From contig NW_006494931.1 in NCBI RefSeq assembly GCF_000471905.2, forward strand, positions 4,827,016 through 4,891,015: 64,000 nt of DNA, read 5' to 3'. Both the position numbers and the translations under genes were made by a program. The DNA is from Amborella trichopoda (lineage: Eukaryota; Streptophyta; Magnoliopsida; Amborellales; Amborellaceae). Each line of letters starts with the position of its first letter. Within the stretch, counting starts at the first letter, position 1. The notes beneath the pieces are model-generated. The model was not told the DNA's origin. It saw only the letters and a program-made list of their open reading frames with translations, and made no database searches. Shown in pieces: positions 49,501-58,599 of the stretch.

Positions 49501-52500
49501 ACCTTCTTTCTTTGGCCGAGCTTATGGAGGGATTGGAGGAGTCCAGTATATTGTATGCAGTGGTTTGAGTGGAGAGAGCAGCCTGTTAGTTCCAAGGGCA
49601 TTAAAGTTGACCAAAAGAATGTAGCAGCCATTAGGGATTGACCTACTCCTACTAATTGCATGACATTCGCAGTTTCATGGGTTGGCTCTTCTACAAGGGG
49701 TTTAGCAAGGACTTCAGTTCGATGATAGCACGTCACAGATTGCATAAAGAAGGATGCATTTATGTGGATTGATGAGGCCGATTTTCCAGTTAGTGAAGCA
49801 GAAGATGACTGAGACGCTTGTTTTGGCTCTTCCAACCTTTGATAGAGTCTTCGAGCTAGATTGTGATGCTTAGAATGTCAGAATTGGTGCAATGTTTAAG
49901 TCAAAAGGGGTGTCCTATTTCCTATTTCCATCTTTGGTAGAAGTTAACTGGCACCCTGCGGCGATATTCTACATATGACATGGAGTTTTATGCTATTATT
50001 CAAGCCAAAGGCCTTGGCACCATTATCTAACCCAAAAGGAGTTTATTTTGTTTTCAGATCGTGAAGCGCTGAAATATAAATTCATGGGCAACATACACTA
50101 TAAATCAGCGACGTGCTTGGTGGCTAGCCTATTTGCAGAAGTTTACTTTTCTCATTCGGCATATGGCAGGCAATCAAAACAGAGGGGCAAATGCTTTGAG
50201 TAGATGACAACTTTGTTGACTACCATAACACCTACTGATGTCGACTTTAAGGAAATATGGGTTCAATGTCATTATAGAGTTAGTGGGAATTGCCTTATGT
50301 AAGTTGAATTTCTCTTCAAACGAAACCATCTTTGTATACCCATAGGTTCCCTGAGAGAGATTGTTCTAGCAGGTCGTCATGGAGGACGTCTTGGCAGATA
50401 TTTTGGTCGAGGCAAAACCATGGCATGGGTGGAATTAGGTATTACTAGCCAAAATTGAAGATAGATGTTACGCGGTTTGTAAAGAGATGCCGTACTTGTC
50501 AGCTGGTTAAAGGACAACGACAAAATATGGGCTTTGTTCTCCACTTCCTACTCCTAATGCAATTTGGGAGGATGTTAGTCATGTTGTGAATTCCACAGAC
50601 TCAACCATGTATAGATTCGATACTTGTGGTAGTGAATAGGTTCTTGAAAATGGCTCATTTTATAGCCTGCAAGAAGACCTTGGATGCCATGCATGTTGCT
50701 AATCTATGCTTCAGAGAGGTAGTGAGGTGCATTGTGTTCTGAAGACGTTAACTTAAGATCGGAATACTCAGTTTCTCAGTTGTTTTTTGGGAACTTTGTA
50801 GAAGAAATTGGGTACTTGATTACAAGGCAATAGTGCCTATCACCCACAGACAGATGGGCAAACTAAAGTGGTAAGTCGTGCTCTTGAAAATCTGCTGAGA
50901 AGTATGCGAGGAAAAAGAAGAAACAGTTGGATCTAGCGCTTCCTCAAGCCGAGTTTGCCTATAACAGTGCTCATTGCAGGTCAACTAGTACGAGTCTATT
51001 CGAAGTGGTATATGTGAAGAACCCTACCCATTCGCCTGACTTGGTTCTTATCCAGAGTAAGTGCAAGGCTCACACTACTGTTGAGTAGTTGGTTGAGCAT
51101 ATGAAAGGAGTTCATGAGCAGGTGCGTGCTAACTTAGAGGCCAACACAATTACATATATCTCAAGGAGTTTAATGTGGGAGATTGGGTGGTGAACCTCTG
51201 GAAGGAAAGGCATCCAGCAGGCAAATACAACAAGTTGAATGACGATGGGCAATAGTGCTTACAAGGCAAATACAACGAGTTGAATGACAATGGGCAATAG
51301 TGCTTACAAGGAAAGGACCATTTAAGATTTTGAAGAAGATGGACAATAGTGCTTACAAGGTTGTTTTGCTTTCACATATGGGGATTTCAGATGTCTTTAA
51401 CATTGTTGACCTGTCCCAGTGTGTTGGGCCAGAGATTGATGAAGATAAAGGTTCTAACTCGAGAGTGAGTTTCCTCAACTTGGGGAGAATGACGATGCGA
51501 AAGTGCATCAAGTGGACAGAATGACGAGTATCTTATATGGGAGTGGCAGATTCCTGCTTCCTCTCGCATATATTTGGAGCATGTGAAACCTTGGATGCCC
51601 ACTAAGAATTGCAAGGAGTAAGTGTTGCTTGGGATGACGTTCTAGTTATATTGAGTGTTGTTTTCAGTTATTTTTTTGTTAGTCTGAATTGCTTTTATTT
51701 TCTAGACCAGTTGGGGACTTACAATGCATAGAAGTATACAATGAGACCATTTACCTTTGATGCAAGGTGGTCACAGTTAATCTTGACTATTGGATGTGAA
51801 ATTGAGTGGTTGCATTTGTTCCATTGACCAATCTCAAAGTTCAAACGAAATTTTCTTGAAATTTGTAACACACCCAAGCTATCAAATTTCATATTGGATG
51901 ATCATAAGTAATTGTAACCTCCTTGTACCATAGGTAAATGGTCTTATTGTATACAATCCCGTTATTTATAGTCAAGGTCATTTACATCTGAAGTCCCTTA
52001 AGTTAGGACTTTTGAGTCATTTTATTTATTATATGGGCAGTTAATGTCTTTGAACATTAAATAATAATATTTAAGAGGTGCATGGGGTTATGAGCAACCA
52101 TTCACGTTTTAAGAGGTGCATGGGGTTATGAGCAACCATTCACGTGACTTTTCAAGTAGAAAAAGAGAGAGAAAGCTTAGGCTCTTGGGAGCCATAGTTG
52201 GGCTTGAAGGAGAAATCCTAGGGTTGTTCTATTTGTTGCTTATGCTTGGCCTGAAATTTACTGATTTTACCATTCTGTATCAATTTTCCTACATCACACA
52301 CGCACATACATGCACATGCACAGAACTTGTTTGTCTATTTCCCACATCTTTTCTATTACTTGATTCGCATTTTTAATGATTTGTAGATAATCAAGGTTTG
52401 TCTTGTCAACTTTTGGCTCTAATTTCTGTTTCTATTTTTTTTTATCACTTCACTCTGAGCATGTTCTATGTCTTTGTCTTGATTTAATATACTGGTACTA

Positions 52501-55500
52501 ATATTGAAAGTTCTCCAGATTGTACATGGTTCAGAAAGGGGAGAGTCTGCTGCATTGCTTTTGTCCCCAAGTGGACCTACATTTTCAGGTTTATCTTCTT
52601 TTGATCCGACTCGAAATGGCAGCCTGTTCACCTTTTTTCTCACTGCACCTATACAGGCATTCTGCAAATTGGTTGGTCTCTCCAACTCCAATCTTGAGAT
52701 GGTAAGTCATGCAATAAAGAATTTCCTTTTACCCTTTATTCTTTAAAAGTGATAAACTTCATTAAATGAAACAAGATTACACTTGACCAAATTATCTTCT
52801 TTGCTTTGTTTGATATATTATTTGTGCTTTAGCAGGATGTGTACAGAAAGGCAGAAGGCATACTTTCTTCTGCTTTCTCTGTGTGGGAAGTGATTCTCAG
52901 CAAATCAGACAATCTAGAGATTGTTTGGGCTCGAGTTTTACCTGACCCATTTCTGAGGCGACTAATTATCAGGTATATCCCCAACTTGGTAGTAACAGTG
53001 ATCCCTGAGTTCTTGCGTGAGTCCTTGTGCTGCTGTTTTCATTAATAGTACAGCAGCAGATTATAGTTGATTAGAAAAAGAAAAAAAAAAAAAAAAAAAC
53101 AGAGAATGAATCATTTTATGTGATGATGTTATTCACTTTAGAACAGAGGAAAAGTTTGATGAATGCTCTCCTTTGCAAGATTTTTGCTTTAACAACTTAT
53201 CGCACTTTTGGCCACAAGTTATCAGCTTCATTTTACTTTGCCAAACAGACTGAAATCTTTGGCTTCAACCATCAGTGAACCCAAAAAGTCTGGAGACGGA
53301 CAAGGTTTTACTTGTCCTATGTACCAACCATGGCTCCTTTTCCTTTTCAATACAGCATAGTGCAAAACGATCTGGACAAGAAAAGGTGTTTTTTGTTGCA
53401 TGTAAATCTTAATCTTGAGTTCCAAGTACAGGGGTCAATGGTGCAGGGCATTAGGAGAAGGATGTGAGATTTGTGCTATGGCCTACTCATTTTATGCATG
53501 GGCTTCCAGTTCATTTATGGGCAACCTCTCCTTTATTATTCTCCTTCATGGATGTCGGATTAAATCCTATAGTAGACTGTGCACATAGTGTATGGATTAG
53601 AAAGGAAAAAGATATGGGATTATATACAATGAGATCATTTACCTTTGGTATAGGGAGGTTACAATTATTTGTAACCATCCGATGTGAAATTTGATAGCTT
53701 GGACGTGTCACAAAGTTCAAGAAAATTTCTTTTGAACTTTGAGCTTGGTCAATAAAATAAATGCAGCCACCCAATTTCACATCCAATGGTTAATATTATT
53801 TGTGATCACCTTGTACCAAAGGTAAATGGTCTCATTATATACTTTCCTAAAAGAAATAACTATTTCTGCTGGTTTTGGCATCGTTACTCTTGTTGCATTC
53901 ACTTCATAAAATATTTTGTGCATCCATCTCTCATTATTCCTTGATCTACAAGTTGTCTTTGATCATCATCATCATCAATATAGCCTTTTGCCAATTAATT
54001 GGGATCGGCTACACGAATCCTGGTCCGTCATTCTGCTCTATTAAAGGCCATACCCTCAGTGACGTCATAAGTCTCCATATATTTTCGGACTACTTGCAAC
54101 CACATCCTTTTGGGCCTACCCCTTGCCCTCTTCAATCCTTCCACTTGAAATAACTCGCACCTCCTAACAGGTGTTGTACTTGGCTGGCACCACACATGGT
54201 TAGCCCACCCAAGTCTATTCTCTTTTATCTTATCACCTATTAGTATGGTCACCTAAATTTTCCCAAATGGATTCATTTTGAATTCCATCCCTTCTTGTCT
54301 TGTCACTCATCCATCTCAGCATCCTCATCTCTGCTACACTCATTCTACAGACATATTGTTTTTTGTCTACTCAACATTCCGTCCCTTGTAGCAAAGTTGG
54401 TCTCACAGCTATCCTATAGAACTTGCCCTTCAACTTCATTGGTATGCAACAATCACATAGAATTCCAGTTGCACATCTCTAATTCACCCACCTAACTCTA
54501 ATTTTGTGCGTGACAACTTCTTCAATCTCTCCATTTTCCTGGATTATCAACCCAAGATATCGAAAATGCAGTTTTTTTTGTACTTCACGGCCATCAATCT
54601 TAACTACTTCCTTGTCTACTTCTATTATTACTAAACTTGCATTCCATATACCCTCTCTTAGTACGGTTAATTTTAAAACCTTTGGATTCTAGGGCATCCC
54701 TCCAAAGTTCTGACTTTGTGTTGATGTTGTTTTGGGTCTCATTAATCAAAACTGTCATCTGTGAACAACATGCACTACGTTACCTCATCCTGTAAGTACC
54801 AAGTCGTCGATAATTAGGACAAACTGTATGGGCTCAATGCTGACCCTTGATGTAGACCTATTGTCAGTAAAAACTCACTTGTCTCTCCACTAGTTGTTCG
54901 TATATTAGTTAGTGCTCCATCGTACATATCTATCACCAAGTCGATGTAGTGTTTGGAGACTCATTACTTTTCCAACACCAGCCAAATCACATATCAAGGT
55001 ACTCTATTATAAGCTTTCTCTATATTAATAAAGACCATGTGGAGGTCTTTTCTCTTCGCCCTGAACTTCTCAATCAGTTGTCTAAGTAGGCAAATAGCCT
55101 CAGTTGTCGACCTTCCTAGTATAAAACCAAATTGGTTTTCAAATACATTCGTTTCATGCCTTAGTCATTGCTTAATCAGTCTCTCTCAAAGCTTCATAGT
55201 GTTGCTCTTAAGCTTGATCCCCTCGATAGTTCGCACAATTCTATATGTCTCCTTTGTTCTTGTAAATAGGTATTAGGTACCACAATACATTTCCTCCATT
55301 CACTTCGCCATTTTTTTTGTTCTCAACACCTTGTTGAACAGTTTCGTCAGTCAGTCAATGTCAATCTCCCTCATGCACTTCCAAACCTCTATCGGGATAC
55401 CATCTGGTCCTAAAACATTTCCTATCTTCATCCTTTTCAAAGCTTCTTTCACTTCTGGCATCCTAATCTTTTGAATGTATCTAATCTCCACCTTCATTTG

Positions 55501-56526
55501 TAGCAACAGTTCCTTCTGCCGCTATGTTCCTATTGAGTTTGTCGTTTAGTAATTTTTGAAAATAAACTCGCCATGTTTCGTTGACCTCGTCATCTTTCAC
55601 CAAAACCTTTTGATCCTCTCTCTTAATGCATTTAATATGGTTTAGATCCCTATATATTTTTTCTTTTATTTTTACTAATTTAAAGATATCTTTTTCACCT
55701 TCTCTTGTTCCCAGTTTATTATATAGATTATTATATGCCTTAAGTTTAGCTTTACTTACTATTTGTTTAGTGTTTTTCTTAGCATTTTTATACTTTTTTA
55801 AGTTTTGTTCGTTTCTATTGCACTGCCAAGTTTTGTAACATGATTGTTTTTCGCTAATAGCCTTCTGAACCTCATCACTCCGCCATCAAGTTTCCTTATT
55901 GGACTTTTTTTTCCCTTCTAGATTCTCCTAAAACTTCTTTTGCCACTTTCTTGATCCAGTCAACCATCTCATTACAAGTTGTCTTAGATATTGTATTTAA
56001 TTTGTTTTAAATTATAGTATTTTTCATCCTAGGGGTTAGAGGGACATGTCAACTGGGTAGGAATGGATCCCTTGATGTCATGTTGTGGATTTGCTACTTT
56101 GACCAACCAAGCCAAGGGACCCATCCCTCAACTAGTGAATTTAAATTTGATCTTGAAATTTTTATGAGACCACTATTTGATTTATTTTAGGATAATTTGT
56201 GGATTCATTATTGTACTGGAAGAGCTACTGTTCCGAAATAGCCTAATCATATGGCTCCTCATCTCAGGTTCATATTTTGTCGGACTGTTTTAGCTCTCTA
56301 TGCACCATGTGGAAAGAATCGTTATTTACCAGAATGCCAGCCTAATCTTCCTGCTTCTGTATCTCCCACTTGTGCTACTTCGCAATCTACCCTCCACCGG
56401 TTAGCAAGCTGCCTTGGTGTGGTTGACCAATTTTCATTCACATGTTCGTTAAAAGGCACTGCTCAAATCACAAAAGCGATTTCTGAGATCGAAGAAGTGT
56501 GTCGTGAGAAGGGTACAGTTTGTTAA
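12537..56526 (+). CDS. SCAI: Plant SCAI-family protein (DUF3550/UPF0682), nine exons
   Basis: Coding exons are 12537-13019, 19208-19411, 19642-19881, 37502-37568, 37658-37891, 38153-38244, 52519-52701, 52836-52972 and 56268-56526. Phases agree at every junction and the product is 632 residues, which fits a full-length plant family member. I recognise the SCAI family from blocks such as [26 protein letters not shown] and [14 protein letters not shown]. In animals SCAI is a nuclear cofactor that represses MRTF/SRF transcription and acts with 53BP1 in double-strand-break repair; plant relatives are conserved but little studied, so a nuclear role here is inference. The start ATG at 12537 has a purine at -3 and G at +4 and opens a long conserved exon. 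No signal peptide or membrane segment is evident. Introns 1, 3, 6 and 8 are packed with transposons, giving a 44.0-kb gene. No stop or frameshift breaks the joined exons. Intron 6 needs a GC donor. Confidence 0.93.
13020..16914 (+). other. SCAI intron 1, left part
   Basis: T-rich intronic sequence. Around 14100-14290 a stretch with CTCGGCC, GAGCTGAGTT and ACTCGGGG resembles a GAGTC/CTCGG-rich repeat also seen near 18750-19000 and 21250-21360. No coding exon recognised. Confidence 0.55.
16950..18030 (-). mobile_element. Antisense Copia-type LTR remnant in intron 1
   Basis: On the minus strand the order GGTTGGAGATATGC, TGTGTGGGGTTAGCAGCCC, CATATGATAGCCGCA parallels the U3 part of the LTR starting at 23327. 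Ends approximate; no internal region attached, so it could be a solo LTR. Strongly diverged. Confidence 0.55.
18740..19010. repeat. GAGTC-rich MITE-like repeat with poly(A) run
   Basis: Repeated ACTTGG, GAGTCG and CCAAGTC motifs in inverted arrangement around a 24-base A run (18870-18893). Probably a transposon remnant of the type seen at 14100-14290 and 21250; class unresolved. Confidence 0.4.
19208..19411 (+). CDS. SCAI: SCAI exon 2 (residues 162-229)
   Basis: Acceptor CACCAG at 19202-19207, then [20 protein letters not shown] and onwards to SYHHNE, ending in GAG before GTTAAT. 68 whole codons, phase 0 at both ends. The block [16 protein letters not shown] is typical of the plant SCAI family. 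Confidence 0.95.
19556..19630. repeat. (CT)n / (CTAT)n microsatellite in intron 2
   Basis: A CT run of about 12 units followed by TATC and CTGT units and ATATATAC, just before the exon 3 acceptor. It supplies an unusually long pyrimidine-rich stretch upstream of TTGGCAG. Confidence 0.8.
19642..19881 (+). CDS. SCAI: SCAI exon 3 (residues 230-309)
   Basis: Acceptor TTGGCAG, then [20 protein letters not shown] through to [16 protein letters not shown], ending GCG before GTGAGT. 80 codons, phase 0. The 17.6-kb intron 3 follows. Confidence 0.95.
19882..21230 (+). other. SCAI intron 3, left part
   Basis: AT-rich intronic sequence. AGATATA-AAATCTTAAATG is repeated around 20090-20150. No element or gene recognised. 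Confidence 0.5.
21240..22660. mobile_element. CTCGG/GAGTC-rich non-coding element, outline uncertain
   Basis: GAGTC-rich blocks at 21260-21360 and 22475-22660 (ACTTGGGCAAG, GACTTGCTTGACTTACTCG) look like the two ends of one element, with AT-rich sequence and a hAT-like MITE (22084-22353) between them. No transposase seen. Boundaries are inferred. Confidence 0.35.
22084..22353. mobile_element. hAT-like MITE, 270 bp
   Basis: Right end inverse is TAGGGGTGGCAAGGGG, like the TIR at 8443; left end is TAGGGCTGGTAGTAGG. Interior is rich in GGCCC/GGGCC. Target duplication is only weakly visible (GACTGACA versus GCTTGATA). Confidence 0.6.
23107..23326. repeat. CAC/CCA-rich simple sequence
   Basis: CACCACCAC-type low-complexity sequence after a CT run. 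It resumes after the Copia element at 36749 (CCCCCACCACTGCCCCCATTA), so the element landed inside it. Confidence 0.8.
23327..26465 (+). repeat. Copia 5' LTR
   Basis: 3,139 bases, against 2,292 for the 3' LTR. The excess is a 705-bp MITE and a roughly 150-bp tandem duplication (about 25850-26110) absent from the other LTR. CTATTTAAAG near 25404 is a candidate TATA box; a CT-rich leader follows. Confidence 0.92.
23690..24394. mobile_element. MITE inserted in the Copia 5' LTR, 705 bp
   Basis: Termini GTCATAGTTTCAAAAAG and inverse GTCAGCATTTCAAAAAG (14 of 17 match), flanked by ACATGT on both sides (23684-23689, 24395-24400). Subterminal GGCGG/CGCCC/GCGCT motifs are typical of plant hAT-like MITEs. 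The 3' LTR lacks it, giving an empty-site comparison inside the window. Confidence 0.85.
26599..27334 (+). repeat. LINE 5' region: proline-rich frame with a 78-bp tandem repeat
   Basis: An open frame (26599-27285) encodes a P/S/L-rich protein without a known domain. From about 27099 to 27334 a unit of about 78 bases is repeated three times, each copy holding AGAGGAGGTCGGCGGGAATG or close variants. In the third copy the frame stops. This may be a decayed or alternative ORF1 or untranslated leader. Confidence 0.7.
31410..31516 (+). repeat. 54-bp tandem duplication in the LINE RNase H region
   Basis: TTTAATTGCTTTGGGGGATT and TTTAATCGCTCTTGGGGATT begin two adjacent copies ending in GAAGGACATTCAAAA and GAAGGAGATTCAAAA. 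The duplication repeats the IIEG-S-K active-site strand. Confidence 0.8.
34457..36748 (+). repeat. Copia 3' LTR
   Basis: 2,292 bases starting TGTTGGGTTTTTGTGGCC and ending TAGCCACAACTTACA. Sense to the host gene; its end lies 753 bases before SCAI exon 4. CTATTTAAAG near 35829 is a candidate TATA box. Confidence 0.92.
36749..37501 (+). other. SCAI intron 3, right end
   Basis: CAC-rich remnant followed by ordinary T-rich intron up to the acceptor. No gene seen. Confidence 0.6.
37502..37568 (+). CDS. SCAI: SCAI exon 4 (residues 310-332)
   Basis: A 67-base exon after acceptor GGGCAG, encoding [20 protein letters not shown] and then ASG split by a phase 1 donor GTGATG. It directly continues THLIA from exon 3, as in other plant family members. 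It lies 0.75 kb beyond the Copia 3' LTR. Confidence 0.93.
37658..37891 (+). CDS. SCAI: SCAI exon 5 (residues 332-410)
   Basis: Acceptor TTTGCAG, then [20 protein letters not shown] through to [13 protein letters not shown]. Serine-rich and probably a disordered loop. Phase 1 at both ends; intron 4 before it is only 89 bases. Confidence 0.93.
38153..38244 (+). CDS. SCAI: SCAI exon 6 (residues 410-440)
   Basis: Acceptor ATCAG, then [20 protein letters not shown] and [10 protein letters not shown]. The frame joins exon 7 (IVHGSERGE) only if the exon ends at AAG, position 38244, so the donor is GCAGGT. The GT four bases downstream would shift the frame. Confidence 0.9.
38245..39155 (+). other. 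SCAI intron 6, left part
   Basis: Plain AT-rich intron after the GC donor, with a T run at 38264-38277 and a short CT stretch near 38698. No element recognised. Confidence 0.5.
39160..39430 (+). mobile_element. Copia pol fragment
   Basis: Short coding traces such as [11 protein letters not shown] and [13 protein letters not shown] correspond to the start of a Copia reverse transcriptase domain. No LTR is attached. A small broken fossil. Confidence 0.65.
39431..40565. other. Intron 6 sequence, origin unknown
   Basis: GTCTCTCTCTGAGAAT occurs twice in tandem near 39570. No other repeat, domain or exon could be supported. Confidence 0.45.
42986..44241 (+). mobile_element. PIF/Harbinger-like non-autonomous element, copy 2
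   Basis: Ends GGGGCCGTTTGGATAC and inverse GGGGCCTTTTGGGTAC, 1,256 bp, flanked by CAA and TAA (a 3-bp duplication with one change). Closely similar to copy 1 (4660-6362), in the opposite orientation. No transposase frame. Sits inside the pararetrovirus coat-protein-like region. Confidence 0.78.
44530..46361 (-). mobile_element. Antisense Copia-type LTR within the pararetrovirus fossil
   Basis: On the minus strand it begins TGTTGGGGTTATGTGACC at 46361 and follows the same plan as the Copia LTRs (TTTAAAGGCCTTATGAGAGC; ATGGCTAGGGGCCCG; GTGTCAAGTCCTTGG). No internal region is attached, so probably a solo LTR. The left end is uncertain and lies near a local tandem repeat. Confidence 0.65.
44555..44690. 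repeat. About 33-bp tandem repeat, four units
   Basis: TTCGAACATAACACAATTC with ACAATTCTTACA recurs at a regular spacing of about 33-34 bases, the last unit slightly changed. Lies near the 3' end of the antisense LTR. Confidence 0.85.
48790..51660 (+). mobile_element. Broken Ty3/Gypsy retrotransposon fragment
   Basis: Gag knuckle ([18 protein letters not shown], 48898-48951), the end of the protease region ([16 protein letters not shown], near 49317), RNase H (about 49790-50190), integrase zinc-binding and core parts (about 50370-51000) and the integrase C-terminus (about 51150-51600) follow in order. The main reverse transcriptase block appears missing. No LTRs were identified. Badly broken, with well over ten lesions; old. 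Confidence 0.85.
51233..51365. repeat. Tandem triplication in the Gypsy fragment
   Basis: TGGGCAATAGTGCTTACAAG or TGGACAATAGTGCTTACAAG occurs three times at about 50-60-base spacing, with shared AAATACAAC-AGTTGAATGAC sequence before the first two. Confidence 0.8.
51734..51956. mobile_element. MITE family E, copy 2
   Basis: Termini GTATACAATGAGACCATTTA and inverse GTATACAATAAGACCATTTA, about 223 bp; a hairpin-capable non-coding element. The superfamily is unresolved because a target duplication is not clear. Confidence 0.85.
52073..52148. repeat. 38-bp tandem duplication
   Basis: AAGAGGTGCATGGGGTTATG begins both units (52073 and 52111); the copies are nearly identical, so recent. Lies 370 bases before SCAI exon 7. 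Confidence 0.9.
52519..52701 (+). CDS. SCAI: SCAI exon 7 (residues 441-501)
   Basis: Acceptor TTCTCCAG, then [20 protein letters not shown] through to [14 protein letters not shown] and donor GTAAGT. 61 codons, phase 0. It resumes the SCAI domain after the 14.3-kb transposon-filled intron 6. Confidence 0.93.
52836..52972 (+). CDS. SCAI: SCAI exon 8 (residues 502-547)
   Basis: Encodes [20 protein letters not shown] through to [12 protein letters not shown], phase 2 donor GTATAT. The acceptor is a tandem AG-CAG: splicing at the first AG (52831-52832) would add one glutamine without changing frame. Confidence 0.92.
53622..53842. mobile_element. MITE family E, copy 3
   Basis: Termini TATACAATGAGATCATTTAC and inverse TATAATGAGACCATTTACC. 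Interior like copy 2, partly inverted. In intron 8, 1.7 kb from copy 2. Confidence 0.85.
53960..55990 (-). mobile_element. RTE-clade LINE remnant in intron 8
   Basis: Minus strand: a decayed reverse transcriptase (LFTDDS at the catalytic position near 54750), [40 protein letters not shown], and the C-terminal block ERRCELF-like [20 protein letters not shown], ending in a (GAT)n tail at 53966-53977. Endonuclease is missing (5'-truncated). Several stops and frameshifts. Same family as 2622-3705. Confidence 0.85.
56268..56526 (+). CDS. SCAI: SCAI exon 9 (residues 547-632) and stop
   Basis: Acceptor ATCTCAG, then [17 protein letters not shown] and a C-terminal stretch ending REKGTVC before TAA at 56524-56526. 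The last third is cysteine- and serine-rich. The phase matches exon 8, completing the arginine before FIFCR. Confidence 0.93.
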
Positions 56527-56860
56527 TATATGGCATCGTTGCATTTGATGGGCTAAAAGCTATTTATCTACTGATCATCAGTGTCAATGATTTGGGGTTG
56601 CAAGTCGGTTTGCATAGCAGTTGAGATTTTTTTAATGTTCCAACTGCTGTACAGCATCCAACGGTGAGCTCTTCAAGTTTCTGTTGGCCCCTTCTGGGTA
56701 AAATGGCTGGTTTGATTGATGAAAAGTTGTGAAATAAGTGATCTTCTTTTGGTTTTTATTCTTTATGTTTTATTATTTTCATCATGTAGTCTGCGCTACA
56801 TTTTTGTGTATAAGATGAAAAGATTAGCCGCATGTGTAAATGAATAAGAGTTAGGGTATT
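56527..56860 (+). other. Likely SCAI 3' UTR
   Basis: T-rich sequence after the TAA with no further coding similarity. AATAAG-type hexamers near 56843 could serve for polyadenylation; no perfect AATAAA stands out. The extent is inferred. Confidence 0.4.
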
Positions 56861-57600
56861 TTGAGGTGTCGTTTCGATACCTGGAAATACATTTCGAGAA
56901 ATGTTGTTTTTGTGGAGATGGCTGGCGTTTGGATTGAAATTTTGGGACAGAAAAGTATTTCTATTTTCCTCATTTCCAGCCTTTTACCTTCAGAATTTGA
57001 TTTCCTACCTAATTTCCCTGTTACGGATACGTCCACTTTATAAAATACAATTAATTTTGCCAAAACACCCCCACGAATTAGAGAGAGAAACTATATCAAA
57101 TTTTAAGTTTTAGAGAGTCTAAAATTATTTTAGGAATGAATTTATCAAAGAGAGTATCTCAGAACTTGAATTTTTTTTTTAAGTTTTGGAGAGTATATCA
57201 AAATTTTTGAAAGAGTCCAATTTTGAGAATATGACCACTTTAATGCCCTAAGATTACAGAAAGAGTCCAATTTCGGACTCAATCTATTTCTTAAGAAAAT
57301 ATCCCGGTGGTTCCAGAGTCGAGCACAAAATTATGGATTGAAAAAAACATTCAGAATACTTTTTAAGTTATTTCCGAATACAGAGCATGTCTTTTAATGG
57401 TACCGAGGTGTTTGTGTTTCCTTTTTATGGGTCTGCTCAATGAATTTCTCGTGGATGATCATCACCTTACAGCTTAGTATAACTACACATACAAGCATAT
57501 ATACTTGTTTTTCTTTGTTTGGGCTCGTTAGACTTTTATTTCTTGTTATCATGCAAAAATGATGTGCAAGTATGTATGGTTCCGGACAAAATTAATGAGT
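56861..57600. other. Intergenic, AT-rich, possible MITE trace
   Basis: GTCGTTTCGATACCTGGAAAT near 56869 resembles the PIF/Harbinger-like terminus, but no partner end was found. GAGAGTATATCAAAATTTTT-like phrases are repeated at 57110-57260. Confidence 0.4.
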
Positions 57601-58599
57601 CTGTCTATAGTAGACAGGCTACAAATATCAGAAACAAATAACAGAGTGTTTTGAGACTCCTTGGCCAGTGAATCAGCTTCTGCAATCTGCATTCATTTCT
57701 CTTCAGAAATCATGAATACAGCTTGGAACGAATTCATCAAAACGCCAACAAGATGTATGGGCAGTCACCTTGAACACAAGCCCATCGAAAAATGTTGCTT
57801 GAATCTCCCTAAAAAACCAGAACAATATATATCGCGATTTCTGGAACAACTACCTAAGAGCACGCTAATCTTTCCAAAGTACAAACCATGCCTTCAAAAA
57901 CATGATTTACCTGAGCAGATCGTTAAGAAAAACGTAGGTTTTTGAACGGTTGGTGCGTTGGCATCTCATTGTTAACCGCAGTATAGATCCAACATGACCT
58001 TATCATCAACCTCTTCAAATGATGAAGATATTGTTGCTACATAAGCATGGCAAGGGCTTATAAAGGTCAGGAAAGTCGTTCAATTAGGACAGAGTTCTTC
58101 TAATATTTGGGTTCATCGATAACTGAATAATGGAGTAAAGTGAGCCTCAAGCGCATGACAGAACAGGCAGGTGCTATCGAACAAAAGGTATGTGTTTTTT
58201 TCTCCTCTTCCTATGACAAATCAAGCTTATTAATAGCCAAAAATCTGAGTATTTTTAACAGGGTATGATGCCATTGAGCTCGGAGGTTCGATTTATGAAT
58301 GAAGCCTGCTGAAATTTTCGCATTGGTTGAACTTCCTGCAGTTTTGATGTTCATTTTATGAGTGAGGATAGCATCTGTGTGATTCTTTTCACAATTGGTT
58401 GAGATGTCCTCCAATTTCTAAGCATTTTGCTTGCCAAGACTCTTGAGCATGAACTCTTATCGTGGTCTGAAGTATACATTTCAAGTAAGTGATTTGTCAA
58501 TGGTTCCATAGAGACTTGGTTCAGTATTTCGCAAAGGCAAAGTTTGTTTCACTTTCAGTGAATTCTCAGTAACAGCAGCTCTCTGATGTAAACATAAAA

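Noticed and set aside
57661-57945. 94-codon open frame on the + strand, and a possible LINE RNase H end (ADSLAKES) on the minus strand
   Set aside because: The + frame matches nothing I know. The minus-strand match is only a few residues and has no LINE sequence around it.
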